Positions 1-6,429 of a stretch of DNA of 11,610 nt are shown here, in pieces. The notes beneath the pieces are model-generated. The model ran no database searches, had not been told where the DNA came from, and was given only the letters and a program-made list of their open reading frames with translations. A program made the translations under genes and the position numbers. The stretch comes from CAYQAJ01 sp964415245 (GTDB lineage: Bacteria; Planctomycetota; Planctomycetia; Pirellulales; Pirellulaceae), in contig CAYQAJ010000166.1 in assembly GCA_964415245.1 (NCBI GenBank), positions 1 through 11,610 on the forward strand, given 5' to 3'. Each line of letters opens with the position of its first letter. Within the stretch, counting starts at the first letter, position 1.

Positions 1-3000
1 AGACGATCGATTCGAGCACTTCCTTGCGAGTGAAGCGGCGGCCGACGCTGGTCAGGTCGGGCCCCAGCGATTCGCCCGCATCGCCGAAGCGGTGGCATTT
101 GACGCATTGCGCCTTGGCGAAAACGGCAGCTCCGCGCTGGGCGGACGCCGACACGGCCTCCTCGCCCCCCAGGTAGGCGAGCAGCTCGTCGAAATTCCAT
201 TTGCCGGCCTCGTCGGACTTGGGAGGGGTGGCCGGGGTATGATCGGGGTAGGTTTTGGCGAACCACTCCTGCCACGAAACGAGCGTCGCCAGCGACGTTT
301 CGCCGTGCGGCAATTTCGCCCCGGTCCAGTGTTCCAGCAGCGCGACCGCTTGGTCGGCCCCGTCTTCCTTGAGAGCCAGACCGCGCAAGATGACCTGCCG
401 CAGCGCTTCGGCGTCTGTCGGACTTTGGTTCACGTCGCACAGCTTCGCCAGGACTTCCGGAGCGGCTGGGCCCTCGAGCACGGGCAGGCTCCGCACCAGA
501 TAGTCCCAGTTTTCGCCGTCGGGCGCCTGGGCCAATCCGAGCGCGACCGTGGTGCGGCGTTCGGGCTGCGTGTCCCAAATGTGCCGCAGGTAGCTAAGCG
601 ATTGCTCGTCGCCGCTGCGAGCCAACACGGCCACGATGCCCGCTTGCAGTCGCTCGACGGCCTCGCCCGTGCGATTGGCCAGGCGTGCGTCGAGCTGCTC
701 GATGTTGCGGCGAAGCGGGTCGTCGATCGTTTCGGGCAGGTTGTACAGCGTGCCCAGCGCCGCGGCCGGCCAGGTTTCACCGTGCTCCAGCACCAGCAGC
801 GTCTCTTGCTGGTTGAAGGTTCGGGCAAAATCGCGGGCCACGTTGATCAAGTAGTAGGGGTAACTGCCCCCTCCCTTGCGAGCCTGCGCCTTTTCGTAGA
901 AATCGACCAGGGCCAAGCGCTGGGGCGGCGTCCAACCCGATTCGAGAAACCGCAGGTGCATGGCCAGGTGCAACTTCTCCACGTCGGGCACGTCGGAGTT
1001 GAGGTAATCGAGGAATCGCGGCAGGACCGAATCCGCCTGCACGCGCACCAGCAGCCGCACCAGCTCGCGGTTCATGGTTGCGTCGCCCGACGGGAATTCC
1101 TCGGCCAGCGCGTCCGAAAGGAAGGCCAAGTCGTCCGGCTCCAGTTCGCCGCGAACGATGGCCACTTCCATCAGCCGCAACATGTCGATGAAGTTGCCAT
1201 CGCTAACGAAGCCCTTCATCAGCTCGACGCCGCGCTCCAGCACGTCGAGGGCGTTCTCGCGATTGCCATGCGCAATCAGCAGGGCCAGCGAGCCCTGGAT
1301 GTAGAGCCGCTGGTTGTCGGTCGTGAGCACCAGATCCCGCCACTGGCTGGGGTCGACGCGCTCCAGCAGCCGTCGAGCCGCCCAGGCTTCCTGCACGTCG
1401 TCGGATTCGAGCAAGGGGACGAGTGTCTCGGCTGGCACCTGGTTCCCGGCCCGCAATAGCGCCTCGCACGCGGTGCGGCGGACCGTGCGGTCGTTGTCGG
1501 CCAGCATCTCGGTGAGCCGCTTGTGCGCCTGATCATCGGGGTGCAAACCCATCAGCTCGGCCGCCTTGGCCCGCACCGACTCGTTCTTGTCGCTTGAGAC
1601 GTGCAGAAGCAGGTCCAACTCGGGAAGCGGTCCGAAGAGCTGCAACAGGTCGAGCGCGCGGGTTCGATACTGCGGGGGGTTGGTGGCGGTTCGCGCGACT
1701 CCATCGAGATTCTTCTGCCAGGCGTCGCCGAGCTTTACCTTGATGGCGGCGACGCGCTGCCGGCTGAAGGCGCTTTGCAGTTGGGGCTGGCGAATGGCGG
1801 TGCTCAGCGCGTCGCCGAGGTTGCTCACCGACTCGGGCACTTCGCCCTTCCAAGTGACGCGGTACACTCCGCCGCCGGTTCCGCGTCCACCCGTGCAAAA
1901 GTACAGCGCTCCATCGGGTCCGACGGTCAGGTCGGTCACGTTGAGCGGGTCGCCTTCCAGGAACACCTCGCTGTTGGCAGTGTAGGTGCAGCCCGACTTC
2001 TTGAGCGATACGGCCAGGATGCGCCCTTCCGACCAGTCGCCGGTGAACAGCGCGCCGTGGTAGCGAGCGGGGAACATGAAGTGGTCGTAGAACACGGCGC
2101 CGGTAGGTGAGCCGCGACCCGTGTCGAGCACCGCGGGAAGCGAATCGACGAAGTAGTCGGGCCACTTGGCCCAGCCGCTGCGCCAGCCGAACTCGGCACC
2201 CGGCGTGATCTGGCAGATGCGCGTGGGGCGGTACCAGGGCGTGCCGATGTCCGACTCCATGTCGCTGTCGTGGCAGAAGATGTCGCCGTTGCGGTTTGCT
2301 GCCAGGTCGTAGGCGTTGCGCAATCCGCCGGCCACGATCTGTACGTGCTTGCCTTCGAGGTCGGTGCGGAGCACCACGCCGCCGGGCGCCTTCTTGCCGA
2401 CGGCGTGTCCGCCCGGGTCCTCGTACCGCGGCACGAGGTCGCCTTCGTAGTAGTCGCGATGCGGGCTGTCGGTGTCGTAGCCGACTGCCGCGGCCGAATG
2501 ATTGCCGACCACCACGTAGATCAGTCCGTCGACGCCCAGGATCAGTCCGTGCGGTCCGTGCTCGCCCATTTCGCCGGTGAAGGTGATGATGGGCGTCACT
2601 TCCTCGAGCGTGCCATCGCGGTCGGCGTCGCGCAGCCGGTAGAGCGCGGTGCCCTGGGGGCCGTCGCCGGTTACGTATACGTTTCCGTTGAGCGGGAGGA
2701 TTCCCTGGCAGTTGGTTACCTTGTCGCAGTAGACGCGAACCTGGTCGGGCACGCCGTCGCGGTTGGAGTCGGCGATTTGAAGAAGGGGCCCGCCCTCGCG
2801 CGAAGCGACAATCTGCCCGAATTCGTTGAACTCCATGGCGATCAGCGAGCCGGTGGTTTCCTCATCGACGACCCGCTGGACGGCGAATTCGCGCGAGATG
2901 CGAAACCGCTCGTGGCTCTGCTGCTGGTCGACGGCGACGCTTTCGCGGCGATCCCAGGGGGCCGTGCTACCCAGCGTGCCGAACGACTGTGCGCGATCCC

Positions 3001-3571
3001 ATCGCGAGTCGTTGTAGACAGACAGATTCCACAAGGGGAGCGGGCTGGAATTCGTCTTCCAGGTGTCGTCGGTCGAGTAGTTCCGCCACTCGCCGTCGCT
3101 ATCCTTGACCATCACCCGTGCCACCAGCGCGGCGGTCGAGCCGTCGCGATTACTGGCCCGCACCGCCACCACGTTGCGGCCGCGAACCAGCTTGTCGCCG
3201 ATATCGTATTTATCGAGGGCATTGGCCGACTCGCCCGTACCGATGCGACGACCGTTGAGGAACAGTTCGTACGAATCGTCGGCGGCGATGGCAATCTGCC
3301 CGGCCTCGGGCGCCCGCAGATTGAAGCTCTTGCGGAAGAAGCAGGCTTCCTGGGGCACGTCCTCCTTGCGGTGCTCGCTCGACCAGATCCACTCCGCCTC
3401 CTGGGCCAGTGCCGGCCCGCCGGCGCGCGCGGCGAGGACGAGAGCCACGCATCCAGCCAGAATCCAGCGAGCCCGCTTCCAGGGAGAGGCAGCATGTTCG
3501 TTGTGCCGCAGCCGTTGTATCCCTGCTGGGGACCGCACCGGGCTACTGTTCATTCGGAAGCTGCGTCTCAT
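1..3571 (-). CDS. PVC-type exported heme-binding (CxxCH) dehydrogenase-like protein, C-terminus cut by the window edge
   Basis: Open for 1190 codons with no stop. Seen: a basic N-terminus, a hydrophobic stretch at about 37-49 and a plausible signal-peptidase site after ALA-56. Then come a beta-sandwich-like segment (about 60-185, with ELFLNGRRIGTG, like rhamnosidase or galactose-binding folds), a propeller-like region (about 221-575, with GPHGL near 339-343, GGLRN near 414, EFGW near 460), HEAT-like helical repeats (about 600-750), more helical sequence, and a cytochrome c motif CVKCH at 1156-1160 followed by GPDLTSVGRRFTR. Two Ca-loop-like motifs, DSNRDGVPD (268) and DADRDGTLEE (315), sit in the propeller. 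The family is known as putative membrane-bound dehydrogenase plus heme-binding domain (TIGR02604/TIGR02603 types); its substrate is generally unknown. Inferred role: periplasmic oxidation of a carbohydrate-like substrate with electrons passed to the heme. The ATG at 3571 is preferred because GAGGTG lies 3 nt upstream and an in-frame TAA (3593-3595) bounds it. The gene is divergent from the opp genes. Confidence 0.9.
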   Translation of the reverse strand, partial: MRRSFRMNSSPVRSPAGIQRLRHNEHAASPWKRARWILAGCVALVLAARAGGPALAQEAEWIWSSEHRKEDVPQEACFFRKSFNLRAPEAGQIAIAADDSYELFLNGRRIGTGESANALDKYDIGDKLVRGRNVVAVRASNRDGSTAALVARVMVKDSDGEWRNYSTDDTWKTNSSPLPLWNLSVYNDSRWDRAQSFGTLGSTAPWDRRESVAVDQQQSHERFRISREFAVQRVVDEETTGSLIAMEFNEFGQIVASREGGPLLQIADSNRDGVPDQVRVYCDKVTNCQGILPLNGNVYVTGDGPQGTALYRLRDADRDGTLEEVTPIITFTGEMGEHGPHGLILGVDGLIYVVVGNHSAAAVGYDTDSPHRDYYEGDLVPRYEDPGGHAVGKKAPGGVVLRTDLEGKHVQIVAGGLRNAYDLAANRNGDIFCHDSDMESDIGTPWYRPTRICQITPGAEFGWRSGWAKWPDYFVDSLPAVLDTGRGSPTGAVFYDHFMFPARYHGALFTGDWSEGRILAVSLKKSGCTYTANSEVFLEGDPLNVTDLTVGPDGALYFCTGGRGTGGGVYRVTWKGEVPESVSNLGDALSTAIRQPQLQSAFSRQRVAAIKVKLGDAWQKNLDGVARTATNPPQYRTRALDLLQLFGPLPELDLLLHVSSDKNESVRAKAAELMGLHPDDQAHKRLTEMLADNDRTVRRTACEALLRAGNQVPAETLVPLLESDDVQEAWAARRLLERVDPSQWRDLVLTTDNQRLYIQGSLALLIAHGNRENALDVLERGVELMKGFVSDGNFIDMLRLMEVAIVRGELEPDDLAFLSDALAEEFPSGDATMNRELVRLLVRVQADSVLPRFLDYLNSDVPDVEKLHLAMHLRFLESGWTPPQRLALVDFYEKAQARKGGGSYPYYLINVARDFARTFNQQETLLVLEHGETWPAAALGTLYNLPETIDDPLRRNIEQLDARLANRTGEAVERLQAGIVAVLARSGDEQSLSYLRHIWDTQPERRTTVALGLAQAPDGENWDYLVRSLPVLEGPAAPEVLAKLCDVNQSPTDAEALRQVILRGLALKEDGADQAVALLEHWTGAKLPHGETSLATLVSWQEWFAKTYPDHTPATPPKSDEAGKWNFDELLAYLGGEEAVSASAQRGAAVFAKAQCVKCHRFGDAGESLGPDLTSVGRRFTRKEVLESIV

Positions 3572-3574
3572 GGC

Positions 3575-3580
3575 CACCTC
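3575..3580 (-). promoter_or_regulatory. Ribosome binding site of the heme-protein gene
   Basis: On the minus strand GAGGTG lies 3 nt before the ATG at 3571 (GAGG core 5 nt away). An in-frame TAA at 3593-3595 leaves only this ATG and a GTG inside the Shine-Dalgarno itself, so the site fixes the start. Confidence 0.65.
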
Positions 3581-3607
3581 GCCGTTTGTGGGTTAAGCCG
3601 TTTGTGG
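3581..3607. repeat. Perfect 11-nt direct repeat GCCGTTTGTGG, two copies 16 nt apart
   Basis: GCCGTTTGTGG occurs at 3581-3591 and again at 3597-3607 (CCACAAACGGC on the minus strand). The first copy abuts the Shine-Dalgarno of the heme-protein gene, so the pair lies in its 5' leader or promoter. The 16-nt period is longer than one helical turn. It could be a tandem regulator site or a chance duplication. Confidence 0.5.
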
Positions 3608-3651
3608 ATGGACTGGTACGCGAATACGCGCCGCTACACGCGAGCCATTAG

Positions 3652-3663
3652 GCGATCGATCGC
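3652..3663. other. 12-bp perfect palindrome GCGATCGATCGC
   Basis: The palindrome sits about 85 bp upstream of the heme-protein start, where an operator could lie. It also consists of overlapping GATC/CGATCG motifs that are common in GC-rich genomes, so function is unproven. Confidence 0.3.
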
Positions 3664-3835
3664 AGGCGCACGCTGGTCGAGGGCGCGAACAATGCAACCC
3701 AAACGGGCCGCACGCAACGCATATCGGGCGTTCGGCCGTTCGTCTGGCTAGGCGCTTACCGTCGGCACGAAGGTGCACAAACCCGCGGCCGGTTTCCCCA
3801 TTGCATCAAGGGGATAGACCCGCGCAAGCTGCTAG

Positions 3836-3852
3836 CCCCTATTACTCAGGGG
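3836..3852. other. Short inverted repeat CCCCT-ATTACTC-AGGGG
   Basis: Five perfect base pairs enclose a 7-nt loop. A weaker relative, TCCCC (3795-3799) with GGGGA (3810-3814), lies just upstream. Neither is followed by a T-run on either strand, so they do not look like intrinsic terminators. Confidence 0.25.
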
Positions 3853-3915
3853 GCGGAAGAGTACCAGCAAACCGATTCGCAACGCAACAGAAGTTGCGCT
3901 CGGAGGTAAAGACCG

Positions 3916-3978
3916 ATGGCGGGCGTGGCGTCGCGGCAGGCGCCGGTCGTCGTTGACCGGCCGCAACTTATTCTGTAG
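3916..3978 (+). CDS. Possible 20-codon leader ORF upstream of oppA
   Basis: ATG at 3916 is preceded by GGAGGT (3902-3907) with an 8-nt spacer, a stronger ribosome binding site than most full-length genes here have. The frame reads 20 residues (MAGVASRQAP, then VVVDRPQLIL) and ends at TAG 3976-3978, 72 nt before the oppA ATG. It could be a leader peptide that couples translation to opp expression. It has no run of one amino acid as in classical attenuators, and it overlaps the best-looking promoter for oppA, so the two readings compete. It is too short to judge by coding statistics. Confidence 0.25.
   Translation: MAGVASRQAPVVVDRPQLIL
3942..3961. promoter_or_regulatory. Operator-like dyad GCCGGTC-N6-GACCGGC
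   Basis: Perfect 7-bp arms at 3942-3948 and 3955-3961 flank GTCGTT. The right half overlaps the proposed -35 hexamer TTGACC (3953-3958), so a dimeric repressor bound here would block that promoter. The whole dyad spans 20 bp, suiting a helix-turn-helix dimer. No regulator gene lies in the window. Confidence 0.35.
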
Positions 3979-3981
3979 TAT
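3953..3981 (+). promoter_or_regulatory. Putative sigma70-type promoter of the opp genes
   Basis: TTGACC (3953-3958; 5 of 6 to consensus) and TAGTAT (3976-3981; 4 of 6) are separated by exactly 17 nt. Transcription would begin near 3988, giving a leader of about 60 nt before the oppA ATG. This is the best hexamer pair seen by eye in the intergenic region. Confidence 0.4.
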
Positions 3982-4034
3982 GCGTTTGTCGAAATCCGAC
4001 GGGTTGTGCCAACCCGAAAGATCGCCCCCCGCTC

Positions 4035-4041
4035 GGAGAGG
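4035..4041 (+). promoter_or_regulatory. Ribosome binding site of oppA
   Basis: GGAGAGG lies 9 nt before ATG 4051. It supports that ATG over the in-frame GTG at 4006, which would place 15 highly charged residues ahead of an otherwise standard lipoprotein signal. Confidence 0.6.
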
Positions 4042-4050
4042 AACGGTGCT

Positions 4051-6240
4051 ATGGTGATTCGCTCATCCTTCACATTCGTGGCGCTGGCGCTGCTGGCAGC
4101 CGGACTCTTGGGCTGCCGAGCAGGCTCTGTCGCCGACCGTGGCTCGCGCGACGGTTCCTCTCCCAAATCGACTGGCGACAAAGCGACCGACGACAAGACA
4201 GCAACCGACGGCGCACAGCCCGGCACCGGCGACACTGCCTCGGGCGGCAGCACGACCGATGGTTCAGCGACGGGGAGCGCCACCGATAGTGGGACAACCG
4301 ACAAGCACGGGGAGGACGGCGCAACGCCTGGCGCCGGCGACACTGCCTCCAGCGGCGGTACGACCGACGGTGCGGGCACCGATACGGCCGGCACGGACAC
4401 CGCAGGGACCGACACAACGGGCACCGACAACACGACTCCCGGAGCGGGCGACACGGCCTCCAGTGGTGGCACGACCGACGGCTCCGACGCCGGGACTGCC
4501 TCGTCCGACGGTTCGGGGTCCGAGTCCGATGCCGACGCGATCTACGCCAACCCGAACCTGACGCGCGGCGGTGTCAAACCGGCCGCCAACGACTCGCTGC
4601 TCTTGTATTACGCCGACGATCCGGACACGTTAAACCTCATTACCTCGAACGACACGGTCAGCACGGCGTTCCAACGGGAGGTATACGAGGCACTGGCAGA
4701 GCAGTCGTTCGCCGACCCCGACAAGTGGCTCCCTTCTCTGGCCACGTCGTGGAAATTCGACGCCGAAACGCTCACCTACACGATCCACCTGCGGCACGGC
4801 GTCTTCTGGCACCCCATGGCATTGCCCAACGGCATGGAGCTGCCGCGCACCGAGTTCACGGCGCGCGATGTGCAGTTCACCTTTGATTGCATCCTCAACG
4901 AGGGGGTCGAGGCGTCGTCGCTGCGGAGCTACTTCACCAGCCCCGAGGCCGAAGACCCTGCCAAGCGCGTGCGGATCGACGTCACGACCATCGACGACTA
5001 TACGGTGACCGTCAAGTGGAATGAGCCGTACTTCATGGCTACGGAGTTCACCCTCGGCATTCCCATCATGCCGGAGCACGTGTACGGGGTCGACGAGCAT
5101 GGCGAGCCCATTTCGCTCGACTATCGCGATTCCCGCGAGTTTGCTGACGCCTTCAACAAGCACTGGGCCAACACCAAAATGTGCGGAACGGGGCCGCTGA
5201 TCTTTCGCGAGTGGAAGAAGGAACAGGAGGCGACTTTGGATCGCAACCCCGACTATTGGGGCAACCCGTACTACTTCAGCCACGTGGTCTACCGCTACGT
5301 CTCCAATCCCAACACGGCGCTGCAGAAGGTGTTGCAGAACGAGCTCGACTTTGGATCGATCCCTCAGAAGGATCACTACATGCAGAGCCGCACGGATGAG
5401 AATGTCGTCTCCGGCAAAGTCAAGCTCGTCGATTACCAGTACCCGGGCTACCGCTACATGGGCTTTAACCAGAAGCGGGAGTTGTTCAAGGACCGCAACG
5501 TGCGATGGGCCATCAGCCACTGCGTGCCAGTCGACGAGATCATTGACAAGATCTATTACAACTTGGCCGAGCGGCTCACCGGACCCTTCCTGCCTGGCAG
5601 CTCGGCTTGCGACGACAGTCTTCCGCCGGTGACGTACGACCTCGATGAGGCCCGGAAACTGCTCGAAGAAGCCGGCTGGAAAGACACCGACGGCGACGGC
5701 GTGGTCGACAAGGTCATCTCCGGGCGGAAGGTGCAGGCGAAGTTCGATCTGATGATCTACGCCGACAGTCCCCAGTACCGGCAGATCGCCGAGATCATTC
5801 GTGAGAACTGTCGCAAAGCGGGTATCGAGGTGATCATCACGCCGACCAAGTGGGCGCTGATGCTGGAAAAGCTGCGGTCCAAGGAGTTCGACGCCTGCAT
5901 TTTGGGCTGGGCGCTCAACTGGAAGGGGGATCCATTTCAGCTTTGGCACGGCAGCCAGGCCGACGTCCCCGACAGCTCCAACTCGATCGGCTATCGCAAC
6001 CCCGAGGTCGACAAGTTGATCGACGAGCTCCGCGTCACGATGGACGAAAAGAAGCAGGTGGAGCTGTACCAAAGAATCCACCGCATCATTTACGACGACC
6101 AGCCGTACACCTTTCTGTTCATGGACCGAGCGACGGCTGGCTACGACACGCGGCTCGAGAACATTAAGTACTACAAGATTAGGCCCTGCTACGACACCCG
6201 CGAGTGGACCGCAAAGTCGGCGCGCGTGCTGGCGCCGTAG
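4051..6240 (+). CDS. oppA: Peptide ABC importer substrate-binding lipoprotein (SBP family 5) with long repeat tether
   Basis: 729 residues from ATG 4051; GTG 4006 is a less likely upstream start. Residues 1-22 are a lipoprotein signal peptide with lipobox LLGC; Cys22 should be lipidated. Residues about 23-170 are low-complexity Thr/Asp/Gly/Ser-rich sequence with internal repeats, then the family-5 binding fold starts near DSLLLYYADDPDTLN (about 180). Family hallmarks follow: TYTIHLRHGVFWHP, LDRNPDYWG, VRWAISHCVPVDEI, a DTDGDGVVD loop at 545-553, and NSIGYRNPEVDKLIDEL near the end. E. coli OppA is 543 residues; the excess here is the tether. The protein should bind peptides or a similar ligand in the periplasm and deliver it to OppB/OppC. 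The ligand cannot be read from sequence, and dppA would be an equally fair symbol. First gene of the importer cluster, 189 bp before oppB. Confidence 0.93.
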   Translation: MVIRSSFTFVALALLAAGLLGCRAGSVADRGSRDGSSPKSTGDKATDDKTATDGAQPGTGDTASGGSTTDGSATGSATDSGTTDKHGEDGATPGAGDTASSGGTTDGAGTDTAGTDTAGTDTTGTDNTTPGAGDTASSGGTTDGSDAGTASSDGSGSESDADAIYANPNLTRGGVKPAANDSLLLYYADDPDTLNLITSNDTVSTAFQREVYEALAEQSFADPDKWLPSLATSWKFDAETLTYTIHLRHGVFWHPMALPNGMELPRTEFTARDVQFTFDCILNEGVEASSLRSYFTSPEAEDPAKRVRIDVTTIDDYTVTVKWNEPYFMATEFTLGIPIMPEHVYGVDEHGEPISLDYRDSREFADAFNKHWANTKMCGTGPLIFREWKKEQEATLDRNPDYWGNPYYFSHVVYRYVSNPNTALQKVLQNELDFGSIPQKDHYMQSRTDENVVSGKVKLVDYQYPGYRYMGFNQKRELFKDRNVRWAISHCVPVDEIIDKIYYNLAERLTGPFLPGSSACDDSLPPVTYDLDEARKLLEEAGWKDTDGDGVVDKVISGRKVQAKFDLMIYADSPQYRQIAEIIRENCRKAGIEVIITPTKWALMLEKLRSKEFDACILGWALNWKGDPFQLWHGSQADVPDSSNSIGYRNPEVDKLIDELRVTMDEKKQVELYQRIHRIIYDDQPYTFLFMDRATAGYDTRLENIKYYKIRPCYDTREWTAKSARVLAP
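4219..4482 (+). repeat. Three copies of a 15-codon repeat in the oppA tether
   Basis: Copies lie at 4219-4263 (PGTGDTASGGSTTDG), 4327-4371 and 4438-4482 (both PGAGDTASSGGTTDG). Starts are 108 and 111 bases apart. The last two copies are identical in protein but differ at several third codon positions, so the peptide appears to have been kept by selection or the duplication is not recent. Confidence 0.85.
4375..4434 (+). repeat. Four tandem GTDT(A/T)-like pentapeptide repeats
   Basis: Four consecutive 15-base units encode GTDTA, GTDTA, GTDTT and GTDNT between the second and third larger repeats of the oppA tether. The units differ at synonymous sites, so this is a degenerate minisatellite. 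Copy number may vary between strains. Confidence 0.8.
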
Positions 6241-6300
6241 CGGCCCGTCGAACCTTCGCCGGGGCGATCCAATCGCCGGGACGAAACCATCGCTGGGCCG
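6241..6300 (+). other. Stem-loop region just after oppA
   Basis: Directly after the oppA stop, CGGCCC (6241-6246) can pair with GGGCCG (6295-6300). Inside, GGCGAT (6263-6268) and ATCGCC (6272-6277) form a tight 6-bp hairpin with loop CCA. No T-run follows. Structures at this position in other importer operons protect the binding-protein mRNA or reduce read-through into permease genes; that role here is inferred. The rest of the gap (6301-6429) shows nothing else clear. Confidence 0.4.
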
Positions 6301-6429
6301 CCCATGCGCCACCTAACCGGCTCGGCCGACTCCTACCCCTGCCACGACACGCACGGTCCTGCGGGCGGTCGGCACATCGGCGTGACGGCTGTCTCTCTCC
6401 TCGTCGTGCCGCACAAGCGGTGAGCTATC

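Larger units (their letters stand above)
3572..4050. other. Divergent intergenic region between the heme-protein gene and oppA
   Basis: These 479 bases separate two divergent genes and should hold both promoters. No conserved protein-coding gene is seen on either strand. Small structures are present: a direct repeat (3581-3607), a palindrome (3652-3663), two short CCCC/GGGG inverted repeats (3795-3814 and 3836-3852), a 20-codon ORF with a strong Shine-Dalgarno (3916-3978), and a dyad over a sigma70-like promoter (3942-3981). I could not place a convincing promoter for the minus-strand gene. Confidence 0.7.

Noticed and set aside
92..1459. Long plus-strand open frame opposite the heme-protein gene
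   Set aside because: It shares codon phase with the minus-strand gene, encodes no recognisable motif and is rich in Gln/Val/Arg/His, as expected for the antisense of a GC-rich gene. The minus strand carries the signal peptide, propeller motifs and CVKCH.
2270..3751. Second long plus-strand open frame over the same gene
   Set aside because: It is again in the same phase as the real gene, has no ribosome binding site or family motif, and runs out into the intergenic region without any change in character.
3593..3778. 61-codon minus-strand open frame upstream of the heme protein
   Set aside because: It has no good ribosome binding site, is Arg/Ala/Pro-rich as random GC-rich sequence tends to be, and occupies the expected promoter region.
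3795..3852. CCCC/GGGG inverted repeats as intrinsic terminators
   Set aside because: The stems are only about 5 bp, no T-run follows on either strand, and no gene ends toward them.
4006..4050. Upstream GTG start for the binding protein
   Set aside because: It would add 15 charged residues before a standard lipoprotein signal. ATG 4051 has GGAGAGG at good spacing.
3846..4472. Minus-strand Pro/Val/Ser-rich open frame opposite the oppA leader
   Set aside because: Its repeats are the complement of the Thr/Asp/Gly repeat tether, and the plus strand has the lipobox and ribosome binding site.
5683..5709. EF-hand-like DTDGDGVVD in the binding protein as a special calcium site
   Set aside because: A GWKDTDGDG-type segment is common in family-5 binding proteins, so it is not distinctive here.
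4630..6312. 560-codon minus-strand open frame opposite oppA
   Set aside because: It is the antisense shadow of a clear family-5 binding protein and shows no motif of its own.
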